A DNA stretch of 64,000 bases from DASRQK01 sp964401685. GTDB taxonomy: Bacteria; Bacteroidota; Bacteroidia; Sphingobacteriales; Sphingobacteriaceae. Each line of letters begins with the position of its first letter. Position 1 is the first letter of the stretch. The notes below the pieces were generated by a model. The model was not told the origin of the DNA, ran no database searches, and saw only the letters and a list, made by a program, of their open reading frames with translations. Where the stretch lies: assembly GCA_964401685.1 (NCBI GenBank), contig CAYNZH010000008.1, positions 1-64,000 of the forward strand, written 5' to 3'. This document shows positions 34,115 to 43,018 of this stretch, in pieces. The translations under genes and the position numbers were made by a program.

Positions 34115-35110
34115 GTGCCCGCTAGGTGCGGTATTTGGATGTTTCTCGGGTTCTGATCTGAGGGAGTTTTGCTTTTTGGGATTGACGATTTTTACGCTTT
34201 GTTTGGAAAGTTCTATGCTGGCATTGAGCTCGAATCCCACCAATAGGATGAGAGAGTTGAGGTACAGCCAAATCATAATCACGATCAAGGTGCCGATCGA
34301 ACCGTACAATTTGTTGTAGGCATTGAAATTATTGATATAAAATGCGAAACCAGAGAACGTTATGATCGCAAGAAGGGTCGCCAGCGTCGCTCCCGGATTG
34401 ATAAATTTCCATTTTTTCGTGGAGGCCGGCCCAAATTTATAAAGCAAACTAACCGCCATAAAATACACCCCTACGAGAATAATCCAGCGAGAGGCAGAGA
34501 TAACGGAACGCCAAAATGATGCGTCGATCTCAAAGGTGTTTCGCAGGTACGTAATCACATATCCTGCTACTGTGAAAGTTCCCATTCCTATGGTGAGCGC
34601 CAAGATGATCATGATGGTCAATCCAATGGCTATCAGACGTTGACGCCCCCAGCTTCGGCTCTCAGCAATCAAAGAGGATTTGTTGAAGGCAAGCATCAAG
34701 GTACTCATCCCATTGGTCGAAAAAAAAGTAGCCAGGATAAAACCTGCGCTCAATAGACCACTATTCTGGTTTTTAACCACATCCAACAACGTCGTTTCTA
34801 CCGCGAGGTATGCATTTTCCGGCATCACCAATTCCATGAAATCCAGCAGCTGCTCCTGAAAGTTTTCTATTGGAATATAGGGTATTAGGGTAAATAAAAA
34901 GATAATTCCGGGGAAAATAGCCAACATAAAGTTGTAGGCCAAAGAGGAGGCCTTATTCAAAATGGATTCCCGAGCGATTTCCTGAAAAAAGAAGGTAGCT
35001 ACCGTATATAAAGGAAGGGATCCGAAGCCTGGAAGCACGACGACCTTGGTCCATTCAATAAACAAGGCGTAGGGCTTGAACTTGAGCAATATCTTATGCA
35101 ACCACGCCAT
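34091..35110 (-). CDS. YihY/BrkB family membrane protein (first copy)
   Basis: This protein of about 339 residues has six hydrophobic segments and the family blocks 'ILNKASSLAYNFMLAIFPGIIFLF' near 55-75 and 'NKLYGSIGTLIVIMIWLYLNSLILLVGFELNA' near 270-300. The charged tail is cytoplasmic. The family was once annotated as ribonuclease BN in error, and its function remains unsettled. A GTG at 35116 precedes the ATG at 35110 by two codons. It overlaps the thioesterase gene and ends the PASTA-mltG group. A paralogue lies at 38415-39350. Confidence 0.87.
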   Translation of the reverse strand: MAWLHKILLKFKPYALFIEWTKVVVLPGFGSLPLYTVATFFFQEIARESILNKASSLAYNFMLAIFPGIIFLFTLIPYIPIENFQEQLLDFMELVMPENAYLAVETTLLDVVKNQNSGLLSAGFILATFFSTNGMSTLMLAFNKSSLIAESRSWGRQRLIAIGLTIMIILALTIGMGTFTVAGYVITYLRNTFEIDASFWRSVISASRWIILVGVYFMAVSLLYKFGPASTKKWKFINPGATLATLLAIITFSGFAFYINNFNAYNKLYGSIGTLIVIMIWLYLNSLILLVGFELNASIELSKQSVKIVNPKKQNSLRSEPEKHPNTAPSGHKKSTYDS

Positions 35111-35507
35111 GCTCACTTAATTTGTCCAAAAATTCCTGCGGTGCCCTGCAGGGTTTGTTCTTTTGCATGTCCACAAATACCAGTGTAGTGTAGCCCCGGT
35201 TGACCAGATCGCCCCCCTCGTTATAGATTTCGTAGTCAAATCGTATCCGAACCGAAGGCATCTGCGACACCATCACCCGTATTTTGAGCTTTTCATCGTA
35301 GTGTGCGGGTCGAATATACTCCGTATGGAGCTCTGTAACAGGCATCATAATCCCTTTTTCCTCGAGCGATCTGTATGGCCAGCCCACATTCCGGAGCATT
35401 TCCACGCGTGCAACCTCGTAGTAAGCCGCATAATTTCCATAATAAACATAGCCCATTTGATCGGTCTCCGCATAACGTACCCTGATAGAAGTTTCAAAGC
35501 TATACAT
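35094..35507 (-). CDS. YbgC-like acyl-CoA thioesterase
   Basis: This 137-residue hot-dog thioesterase has 'VRYAETDQMGYVYYGNYAAYYEVARVEML', the YbgC/4HBT active-site signature with catalytic Asp. The ATG at 35507 is chosen because AGGAG lies 8 bases upstream (35516-35520). A longer frame would run into mltG. YbgC proteins are often tied to the Tol-Pal or phospholipid systems; here it sits behind mltG. Confidence 0.9.
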   Translation of the reverse strand: MYSFETSIRVRYAETDQMGYVYYGNYAAYYEVARVEMLRNVGWPYRSLEEKGIMMPVTELHTEYIRPAHYDEKLKIRVMVSQMPSVRIRFDYEIYNEGGDLVNRGYTTLVFVDMQKNKPCRAPQEFLDKLSEHGVVA

Positions 35508-35511
35508 TGTC

Positions 35512-36579
35512 TTATCTCCTGATATTACGTTCATTGAGTGCTTGTTGAAATTTCCTTGCATTGATGTTGTGCTCAGCTTGTGTCACCGCAAATCGGTGAT
35601 AGCCAGAAAAATCCTCCTTTGCACACATATAAATATAAGCGTGATCTTCATGATTTAGCACAGCGTCTATTGCCGAGACGCTAGGCATATTGATCGGCCC
35701 TGGGGGCAATCCCCTGTATTTATAGGTGTTGTATGGAGAATCCTTTTCCAAATGCCTGTATAAAACCCTTCGTATCGTGAAATCATTGTTGGCAAAAATG
35801 ACTGTAGGGTCAGCCTGAAGAAGCATTCCCTTATTCAAACGATTGATATAGAGTCCTGCGATAGTGGGCATTTCCGAATTGTGCATGGCCTCGCCATCGA
35901 CAATAGAAGCGAGCACACTAACTTCCTGTGGCGTCATTCCCAGATTCGCTGCTTTTTGCCGTCTCTCCTCGTTCCAAAAACGCTGGTATTCGTCATTCAT
36001 GCGTTTCACAAAACCTTCTGCGCTGGTGTTCCAGTAAAATTCGTAGGTGTTCGGGACAAACATTGTGAAAAAATTGTGGCTGGTAAATCCGAGCGAGTCG
36101 GCCAGTCTTTCATCTTCCAACAGCGCAAGCAGGGCCAGGGAATCAAGCTCCAATTGAGCGGAAACAAAACCGGCGAACTGCTCCTTGAGCCGAATATTCT
36201 GAAATTGTATGCGTACAGGTTCTTGCAAACCACCACCAAGCCTGTTGATCAGCGCTCTGTTGTTCATCCCTTCATCCAATTTGTATCGCCCGGCTTTCAC
36301 CCGCGGGGGGTAGTTCATTTTCTCAGCTGCCCACTGAAAAGTTTTTATATTTTGAACGATTTCCTTTTCCTGAAGTTCCTGAAGGACATCGTTATAGTCC
36401 CAGTCGCTATAAATATAAAGATGGGTTTCCTTCGCTGTAACATTACCTCGAAAATACCCTTGATAATAGGTATAGGCAAAATAACCCCCAACAGAAACCA
36501 GAACAATAAAAACAATACTTATCCCTGTGATCCACTTCGATTTATTCGATTTCATCATTGTAAATAGGTCTTTGATCAT
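35512..36579 (-). CDS. mltG: endolytic transglycosylase MltG (YceG-like)
   Basis: This 355-residue protein has one N-terminal membrane segment (about 17-37) and a YceG domain. Conserved stretches include 'EVSVLASIVDGEAMHNSEMPTIAGLYINRLNKGMLLQADPTVIFA', with the Glu of 'VDGEA' at the catalytic position, and 'YNTYKYRGLPPGPINMPSVSAIDAVLNH'. MltG cleaves nascent peptidoglycan strands and sets their length. The chosen ATG lies within the end of the PASTA gene (38-base overlap); ATGs at 36558 and 36555 are alternatives that still overlap it. It is probably co-transcribed with that gene. Confidence 0.93.
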   Translation of the reverse strand: MIKDLFTMMKSNKSKWITGISIVFIVLVSVGGYFAYTYYQGYFRGNVTAKETHLYIYSDWDYNDVLQELQEKEIVQNIKTFQWAAEKMNYPPRVKAGRYKLDEGMNNRALINRLGGGLQEPVRIQFQNIRLKEQFAGFVSAQLELDSLALLALLEDERLADSLGFTSHNFFTMFVPNTYEFYWNTSAEGFVKRMNDEYQRFWNEERRQKAANLGMTPQEVSVLASIVDGEAMHNSEMPTIAGLYINRLNKGMLLQADPTVIFANNDFTIRRVLYRHLEKDSPYNTYKYRGLPPGPINMPSVSAIDAVLNHEDHAYIYMCAKEDFSGYHRFAVTQAEHNINARKFQQALNERNIRR

Positions 36580-37330
36580 TTGACAAATATATATCGATAG
36601 GCACCCCTATGCTGATACGCTCCAGATTTGGTTCAGGCTGCTGGCGTATAACCTGTGCGCTGGTGCTGTCCGTGATAATCCCTTCGTAGTGAACCCGTCC
36701 GAGCGTCAACGATGAGCCTCTGAGCGCAAAGCGCACTTCGTTTAGCGTTAGTCCAGTCAAATCTGGTACCTCCACTTCGTTTGCGCCCTGCCCATTGCCC
36801 AGAACCAGATCAATAGTCGAGCCCTTAGGTATGGAACGGCCGACATTGATTGGCTGGCCAGCAAAAAGCACTTCCAAGACAACATCCCGGGCTATATCTG
36901 CCTTGTAGGTCGTGTCGCCCAGTTTCAGTCCATAACTGTTGAGCAACGCTCTGGCTTCTATCAACGTTTTGAGCATCAGATCCGGAAAAGCAACATCTGG
37001 CGCCGTGCGCGTAATGATTGTAACGTATATTGTCCTGTCCTTTTTAACCTGAGTGCCGGCAAGGGGCTCCTGTTCTATCACCATTCCGGGAACTGCGTCC
37101 ACCTGATATACTGAATCTAACTGATAATCCAGGGAGGAAGATTTTATCTTTTGCACTGCTTCGTCAATGTGCAAGCCCTTTAAGTCCGGTGTCGGAATCG
37201 TTTGATTATGTCTGGTGTAAAATCTTAGGCTAAAAAACACGATGGCTATTACAGCTGCGATGACGACCAACGCGGCAATGAGGTTCTTTCTAAACGTCGC
37301 AGTTCGCAGGTATTCCAGGAATTTTTTCAT
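36542..37330 (-). CDS. membrane-anchored PASTA-domain protein without kinase
   Basis: This 262-residue protein has one membrane segment (about 14-37) and three PASTA repeats outside the cytoplasm: 'TPDLKGLHIDEAVQKI', 'FPDLMLKTLIEARALLNSYGLKLG' and 'VPDLTGLTLNEVRFALRGSSLTLG'. In Firmicutes and Actinobacteria PASTA domains belong to PknB/PrkC kinases or PBPs and sense peptidoglycan fragments or lipid II. Here they stand alone on a membrane anchor, next to mltG and divergent from ddl, which suggests a peptidoglycan-linked role. Confidence 0.88.
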   Translation of the reverse strand: MKKFLEYLRTATFRKNLIAALVVIAAVIAIVFFSLRFYTRHNQTIPTPDLKGLHIDEAVQKIKSSSLDYQLDSVYQVDAVPGMVIEQEPLAGTQVKKDRTIYVTIITRTAPDVAFPDLMLKTLIEARALLNSYGLKLGDTTYKADIARDVVLEVLFAGQPINVGRSIPKGSTIDLVLGNGQGANEVEVPDLTGLTLNEVRFALRGSSLTLGRVHYEGIITDSTSAQVIRQQPEPNLERISIGVPIDIYLSNDQRPIYNDEIE

Positions 37331-37346
37331 ATTGTTCCAGTAAATA

Positions 37347-37378
37347 TTCGTTTTTAGATAGTTTGCAAATTATATTTG
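37347..37378 (+). promoter_or_regulatory. candidate ddl promoter
   Basis: TTCG (37347-37350), 20 bases, TATATTTG (37371-37378): perfect -7 element, one mismatch at -33. It lies 24 bases before the ddl ATG. Confidence 0.5.
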
Positions 37379-37402
37379 CCGATTATCGTACTCTTTTAGT
37401 AA

Positions 37403-38401
37403 ATGAAAACAAAAATAGCATTAATTACCGGTGGTTATACCGGGGAAGCCGAAATTTCCTTCAAAAGTTCAGATTTTGTCTATCAAAACCTCAAAAAAGA
37501 CAAATATGACGTCTTCACCATCATCGTGGGAATCGATCAGTGGTACTACGTAGGGGACAATGGAGTGAAGTACGAGGTCAACAAAAATGATTTTACGCTT
37601 CAGATAGACGATCACCTTGTCACCTTTGACATGGCTTTTATAATGCTTCACGGGACTCCCGGCGAGGATGGTCGTCTTCAGGGGTACCTGGACATGGTCG
37701 GTGTTCCCTACACGTCATGTGACGCCTTGACATCGGCTCTTACGATGAATAAGGCGTATACCAAGGCCATTGTGCAGGATATCGAAGGTTTAGATGTTGC
37801 CAAATCTATTCTGCTATTCGCGGATCATAGAGCTCAGGCGGCCGAAATTGTGAGCAAATCACTCGAACTTCCGTTCTTTGTAAAACCCAATGCAGGAGGT
37901 AGTAGTATTGGTATGAGCAAGGTAAATGAACTTTCTGCCCTACAGGAAGCTTTAGACAAGGCCTTTGATGCAGCCAATACGGGACAGCAGGTCATAGTCG
38001 AGGAGTTTGTGTCGGGGCGTGAGTTTTCTGTCGGCGTATACAGGCAACTCTCAGGCGAGCTTAAAGTCCTTCCGTCCACGGAAATAATCACCAGCAGGGA
38101 GTTTTTCGACTTCGAAGCCAAGTACACGCCAGGAATCACTCAAGAGATTACTCCCGCGGATTTGACCCCCGCACAGGTGAGTCGCGTGGAACATTTGGTC
38201 AAGGAAATCTACATCAGACTGAATTGCCGCGGTATGGTTCGGGTGGATTATTTTCTGGAGCGTGACAGTGAGAAATTCTATTTTATTGAAATCAACACGA
38301 TCCCAGGGCAAACCGCAACGAGCTTTATTCCCCAGCAGGTGCTTGCAGCGGGAATAGATATTGCAGATTTTTACGAAGAATTGATTGAAGCCAGGCGTTG
38401 A
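37403..38401 (+). CDS. ddl: D-alanine--D-alanine ligase
   Basis: This 332-residue ATP-grasp enzyme joins two D-Ala for peptidoglycan precursors. Signatures are 'LHGTPGEDGRLQGYLDMVGVPYTS' near 78-100, 'FVKPNAGGSSIGMSKV' near 155-170, and 'FIEINTIPGQTATSFIPQQ' near 295-312, where metal and substrate bind. The length is normal. It is a single plus-strand gene divergent from the PASTA gene. The protein-terminal 'EARR*' lies 13 bases from the convergent BrkB gene. Confidence 0.95.
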   Translation: MKTKIALITGGYTGEAEISFKSSDFVYQNLKKDKYDVFTIIVGIDQWYYVGDNGVKYEVNKNDFTLQIDDHLVTFDMAFIMLHGTPGEDGRLQGYLDMVGVPYTSCDALTSALTMNKAYTKAIVQDIEGLDVAKSILLFADHRAQAAEIVSKSLELPFFVKPNAGGSSIGMSKVNELSALQEALDKAFDAANTGQQVIVEEFVSGREFSVGVYRQLSGELKVLPSTEIITSREFFDFEAKYTPGITQEITPADLTPAQVSRVEHLVKEIYIRLNCRGMVRVDYFLERDSEKFYFIEINTIPGQTATSFIPQQVLAAGIDIADFYEELIEARR

Positions 38402-38414
38402 TTTCGCCTCCAGA

Positions 38415-39350
38415 CTAGGTGATCGTCTCCTTTTCTACTTCGTGTTGAATAACCTTCACGGCGTAAGAAGAGGGGATGATCCCCCGGCCAAATTTCTCGG
38501 CGTAAGCTTTGGTGAATTCCGCTCCGAAATAGAGAATGGCCGCAGAATAATATATCCAGAGCAACAAAATGATGATTGAACCCGCAGCACCATACGCCGA
38601 GGCTGGGGCTGTGTAGACCATGTACAGTGAGATCAGGTACCTGCCCAGCATAAATAGCAGCGCTGTGAACACCGCTCCGCCAAAGACATCTTTGAGACGT
38701 ACTTTTGCATCAGGAAGCACGGAAAAGATGGTGGTAAACAGCACGGTAATTGTGAGAAAAGTGAGCCCAGTGTTGATCCAGCCTAGCATGTAAACCGAAA
38801 TATCCGGCAAAAATCGACCGAGATAGTCGCTCAATGCCTGAATGATCCCATTTATGAGCAAGGATGCGATGAGCAGAAAGCCCAGTCCGACCACCATAGA
38901 GAAGGAAAGCATCCGGTTTAGCACCATCTTCAGCCAGCCTTTTCTTGGCTTGGCACGTACATTCCAGATCGTGTTTATAGAATCCTGTATTTCCATGAAT
39001 ATCGTCGTCGATCCCAGAATCAAGGTTCCGATTCCTATTGCAATACCAAAGCCCGAGCGGTCCGAAACGCTGATCTGCTTGATCACCTGTTGAATTTGAT
39101 CGGCAACGTCCCGGCCGAATAGCAACGATAATTCTCCGAAAATCTCCGCCTGTGCGCCTTCCTGCCCTTCTATATATTCGCCGTAAAAAGTCCCGATCAG
39201 CCAGATAACAATCAGCAAAAGCGGAGCAATTGAAAAGACAGCATAGTACGCGAGTGAGGCACTCATTTTCATTGCTTTATCTGCAGAGAATCCTTTCACA
39301 CTCTGAAGTATGACCTGAAATAGATCTTTAAAGAATCGACGTTTACGCAT
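38415..39350 (-). CDS. YihY/BrkB family membrane protein (second copy)
   Basis: This 311-residue BrkB-type protein has six hydrophobic segments, 'KMSASLAYYAVFSIAPLLLIVIWLIG' near 25-50 and 'YGAAGSIIILLLWIYYSAAILYFGAEFTKAYAEKFG' near 255-290, where the family ends with a Glu-containing segment. It overlaps the acyl-CoA synthetase gene upstream by 8 bases. It differs clearly from the copy at 34091-35110 (different spacing and tail), so the two are not a recent duplication. Confidence 0.88.
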   Translation of the reverse strand: MRKRRFFKDLFQVILQSVKGFSADKAMKMSASLAYYAVFSIAPLLLIVIWLIGTFYGEYIEGQEGAQAEIFGELSLLFGRDVADQIQQVIKQISVSDRSGFGIAIGIGTLILGSTTIFMEIQDSINTIWNVRAKPRKGWLKMVLNRMLSFSMVVGLGFLLIASLLINGIIQALSDYLGRFLPDISVYMLGWINTGLTFLTITVLFTTIFSVLPDAKVRLKDVFGGAVFTALLFMLGRYLISLYMVYTAPASAYGAAGSIIILLLWIYYSAAILYFGAEFTKAYAEKFGRGIIPSSYAVKVIQHEVEKETIT

Positions 39351-41106
39351 ATAGCTGTTCTATCTGCTCATGGTGATTGCTGAGTATGATTTTTCTCTTT
39401 AAACTCAGTTTGGGCGTTAGTTGCCCGGCATCGATGGTCCATTCGCGGGGAAGGAGGACAAACTTTTTGACCTGTTCCCACTGTCCGAAGGAGGCATTGA
39501 GCCTGTCCAGCTCACGCTGATATTTATCAATCACCTGAGGATGCTTTATGATACTTTCGGGGGTGTCGTAGGGGATTTCCTTGTGTTCACACCAGGCTTT
39601 CAGATTATCATAAGCTGGCACGATCAACGCGGAAGGAAATCGTCTATTTTCCCCGACGACCATGACCTGAGCGATCAGGGCCGATTCCATATACTTGTTT
39701 TCCAGGATCTGTGGCGCTACATATTTTCCGCCAGCTGTCTTGAAAATCTCCTTCTTACGATCCGTGATCCTCAAAAACCCATCAGAGGTCAGCTCGCCTA
39801 TATCTCCAGTGTGGAGAAATCCCTTTTCGTCCCAAACTTCTGCTGTTGCTTCCGGATTGTTGTAATACCCCTTCGATACGTTTGGTCCCTTACAGAGAAT
39901 TTCCCCGTCTTCGGCGATTCTAACGGTCACGCTCTTTAAAAGTTTCCCAACAGTACCAAACTTCAATCCGCCTGGTTCTAAGGAATTAACGGCAATCACG
40001 GGTGAAGTTTCCGTGAGTCCATAGCCCTCGAGTACAGGTATATTTGCAGCCCAGAATACTCTCGCCAAGCGAGGTTGCAGCGCAGCACCTCCGGAAATGA
40101 TCACCTTGATATTTCCGCCCAGAGCATCTTGCCACTTGCTGAAAATCAGTTTTCGTGCTATTCCCAATCTAAAATTGTACCATGAACTATTCTTCTCGGG
40201 TTCCTGAAACTCCAGCCCAAGTTCTAGTGCCCAGAAAAATAGGGCTTTTTTGATCCCGGTGAGTTCTTTGCCCTTTGCCACAATCCGCTCATATACTTTC
40301 TCCAACACCCTTGGAACAGTCGTAAATCCATCCGGTTTGACCTCATTGATGTCGGCAACGATCGTGTCCAGACTTTCGGCATAGTGAATTTCCACCCCCT
40401 GGGAAAAATAAAGATACACGACCATCCTTTCGAAAATATGACTCAGCGGGAGAAAACTGATTGCCCGATTAAAAAATGTAGGCAAGAGTCCGTCACAATC
40501 GTTTACATTGGAAATTACGTTCTTATGTGAGAGATGCACACCTTTTGGCTTTCCTGTAGTCCCTGAGGTATAAATCAGTGTCAACAGATCGTCCTCTTGA
40601 ACGGCATTGCGGTAGGCGTCCAGGTCGACGTCAATGTTTTTCCCCGAGTCCATGAGTGTTTGGAGGCTAGGTACCCCGCTTACTTGGTCAAAAGAATACA
40701 TCGCGATGTCCATCTGGTTTTCGTCCAAAGCATGTTTTACCTTTTCGTACAATTCGTTACTGCTGAAAAAGATCAGCTTCACCTCAGCGTCCCTAAGAAT
40801 ATGCACCAAATCCTGATGAGCCAGAGTAGGGTAGAGCGGTACTATTGCCGCCCCGATTTGGCTGGAAGCAAAGTCGCAGAAGTTCCATTCCGGGCGGTTT
40901 CCAGACATCAGAGCAATTTTATCGCCCTTTGAAATGCCGAGTCCGACCAGTGCCCGGCTTAGGTCATTGACGTGTTCGACGAATGCCTCGGGCGTATAAT
41001 TCCTCCATACACCGTCGATCTTGCCGGTCACGACGTAACGATTGTTGGCTTTTGGTGTGTAGTTGTTCAAGACATCGAACACCCTGCGTTTGGTTCTTTT
41101 TTCCAT
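39343..41106 (-). CDS. long-chain acyl-CoA synthetase (AMP-forming)
   Basis: This 587-residue ANL-superfamily ligase activates fatty acids with ATP and CoA. Motifs seen: A3 'YTSGTTGKPKG' (179-189), A5 'LEGYGLTETSP' near 345, A7/A8 'FLHTGDIGELTSDGFLRITDRKKEIFKTAGGKYVAPQ' near 435-470. It lies 11 bases after the M61 peptidase gene and overlaps the BrkB gene. It resembles FadD15/ACSL-type long-chain enzymes. Chain-length preference cannot be read from sequence. Confidence 0.93.
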   Translation of the reverse strand: MEKRTKRRVFDVLNNYTPKANNRYVVTGKIDGVWRNYTPEAFVEHVNDLSRALVGLGISKGDKIALMSGNRPEWNFCDFASSQIGAAIVPLYPTLAHQDLVHILRDAEVKLIFFSSNELYEKVKHALDENQMDIAMYSFDQVSGVPSLQTLMDSGKNIDVDLDAYRNAVQEDDLLTLIYTSGTTGKPKGVHLSHKNVISNVNDCDGLLPTFFNRAISFLPLSHIFERMVVYLYFSQGVEIHYAESLDTIVADINEVKPDGFTTVPRVLEKVYERIVAKGKELTGIKKALFFWALELGLEFQEPEKNSSWYNFRLGIARKLIFSKWQDALGGNIKVIISGGAALQPRLARVFWAANIPVLEGYGLTETSPVIAVNSLEPGGLKFGTVGKLLKSVTVRIAEDGEILCKGPNVSKGYYNNPEATAEVWDEKGFLHTGDIGELTSDGFLRITDRKKEIFKTAGGKYVAPQILENKYMESALIAQVMVVGENRRFPSALIVPAYDNLKAWCEHKEIPYDTPESIIKHPQVIDKYQRELDRLNASFGQWEQVKKFVLLPREWTIDAGQLTPKLSLKRKIILSNHHEQIEQLYA

Positions 41107-41117
41107 AGCGGTAAAAT

Positions 41118-42923
41118 TTAGTCGAGAGAAAGCCAGATTTTCCCTAGTCGTTTTTGTTCTGCATTGGCATTAGCCAGTGGCACGATTTGATAATTTGCAT
41201 TGCTATTGCGCTTCAAGGTAATAGGCAGATCCCTGATAATTCCGTCCCGCGCAATGGTTACCTGGAGCACGTCACCCACCTGGGCATCCTGCATGATCGA
41301 GGCTAGTTCCCTTCCCGATGCATCGAGTCGACTTCCGTTAATCCCAATAATCTCGTCCCGGACATTGAGGCCACCCTCCCAAGCACCCGTTCCTCTCTGC
41401 ACGGAAGTCACCATGATCCTGCCATTCTGACTGGATGTCGTTGCCCCCAGGTCAGGCCGCTCAAAGCCAGCGAATTGGTCTTTCAATTCATAACCCACCC
41501 GGTTCAAGTACGCATTATAATCCAATTTCTCCACAGTATGGGCTGCCCGAAAAATCTCATCCACGGACACGCCGCTAACATCTTTGATTAGTGCCGCAAA
41601 TTCGCCCTCCTCAAAACCACGATCTTTCTCCACGTAAAACAACTCGTAGGCCGCCTTTAGCACATCGTCAAGGTTTTTTTGCCCCTTGGTTTCTGCAATA
41701 ATTTTCACGTCCATCAGCATCGCTAACATCGCGCCTTTATTATAATAGGAAATACTGTTATTTGCTGAGTTTTCATCCTGCCTGTAATACTTGATCCAGG
41801 CGTCAAAACTTGCGAGAGCGACCGGCTGAATATCGTTACCGGCTTTGTTTTCTATAGTATTGAAATCTCCGGCCAGAAAGCTAAGGTACTGGTTCTCATT
41901 GACCATCCCAGTGCGCCTGAGTATCAAATTGTCATAGTAAGAAGTAAAACCCTCCATAATCCAAAGTGCGGTGCTATAATTTTCATTCTCATAATCGAAT
42001 GGACCCAACTCGATTGGGCGCAGTCTCTTTACAAACCATAAGTGAAAATACTCATGCGCAACCAATCCTAAAAAGTTGGTGTAAAGGCGAGGACTGCTAT
42101 AGGCGTTACGGCTCGCGCCCAACACAGTAGAGTTGAGGTGTTCAAGGCCTCCGCCGCCCGACTGGAAGTGGTGCACGATGAAAACATAGCGTTTGTTGGG
42201 ATTAACGCCAAAAATCCGGGTGCATTCCTCTATAATTTCGGTAAAGTCTTGAATTAGCCTGTCCTTGTCATAATTGCCACCGCCGACCATGGCAACTTCG
42301 TGAAGTACCCCGCTGGCGTTAAAGGTGAATATTTCCTGATTACCCACTTCTATTGGCGAGTCAAATAATATATCGAAATCTGGCGCATGATAGGTAAAAT
42401 CCTGGCCTGGTACAGCGTCCAGACCGGTGGAAACCTTCTTCCAGTTTGAATGAGGGTTTATTCTCACTTCGACTGGATGGTCCAACATTCCGTCCACATA
42501 CATAAATGTTCCCGCTGGGGATAGGAAAGCGTGTTGGTCATCGATATAGTTGGTGCGTACAGAGACTTCAAACCCGTACAGCCTATAGTTTATAGTCACA
42601 TGGTCCAGGTTGTTGGAAGTAATCCGCCAAGTGTTTTTACTTATCTTTTTTACCTCTAGCAATTCACCAGACTCATCACAAGCCTCAAAGGACTCTACGT
42701 GACGGGAATATTCGCGGACCAAATATGATCCCGGAGTCCACACGGGCATTTTTACATCTATAAACGGACGCTTGACGTTTTCAATGTCCATGCGGATTTC
42801 GGCATAGTGTGCTTGAGGCTCACGGAAAGAAACTTCAAACTTGATCGATGAAGCAGCCCCAAATGCAACAGTTTTTATCAACATTAATAAACAGATTAGA
42901 CTTAAATTTTTCGATAATTTCAT
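41118..42923 (-). CDS. M61 family glycyl aminopeptidase-like metallopeptidase with PDZ domain
   Basis: This 601-residue secreted protease has a signal peptide (1 to about 22), a beta-rich N-terminal domain, a catalytic domain with HExxH at 290-294 ('AHEYFHLWFVKRLRP', third ligand Glu in 'ALWIMEGFTSYY'), and a C-terminal PDZ domain at about 490-575 ('GGLNVRDEIIGINGSRLDA'). M61 members release N-terminal glycine or alanine. It is divergent from the BadF-type kinase gene and heads an operon with acyl-CoA synthetase and BrkB. The substrate is unknown. Confidence 0.92.
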   Translation of the reverse strand: MKLSKNLSLICLLMLIKTVAFGAASSIKFEVSFREPQAHYAEIRMDIENVKRPFIDVKMPVWTPGSYLVREYSRHVESFEACDESGELLEVKKISKNTWRITSNNLDHVTINYRLYGFEVSVRTNYIDDQHAFLSPAGTFMYVDGMLDHPVEVRINPHSNWKKVSTGLDAVPGQDFTYHAPDFDILFDSPIEVGNQEIFTFNASGVLHEVAMVGGGNYDKDRLIQDFTEIIEECTRIFGVNPNKRYVFIVHHFQSGGGGLEHLNSTVLGASRNAYSSPRLYTNFLGLVAHEYFHLWFVKRLRPIELGPFDYENENYSTALWIMEGFTSYYDNLILRRTGMVNENQYLSFLAGDFNTIENKAGNDIQPVALASFDAWIKYYRQDENSANNSISYYNKGAMLAMLMDVKIIAETKGQKNLDDVLKAAYELFYVEKDRGFEEGEFAALIKDVSGVSVDEIFRAAHTVEKLDYNAYLNRVGYELKDQFAGFERPDLGATTSSQNGRIMVTSVQRGTGAWEGGLNVRDEIIGINGSRLDASGRELASIMQDAQVGDVLQVTIARDGIIRDLPITLKRNSNANYQIVPLANANAEQKRLGKIWLSLD

Positions 42924-43006
42924 AATTCACCGGATTAAATAGAATGGGTTCCTCCACGAAAATACAAAATTATTCGTCAAATGTTGATTCTGCTCCAAAA
43001 TTTTGT

Positions 43007-43014
43007 TATATTTG
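43007..43014 (+). promoter_or_regulatory. -7 element 4 bases from the ATG of the BadF-type gene
   Basis: TATATTTG (43007-43014) is followed by only 4 bases before the ATG at 43019. A GTTG lies 20 bases upstream of the element. If used as normal, the transcript would begin at or very near the start codon (leaderless). Confidence 0.5.
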
Positions 43015-43018
43015 AGAT

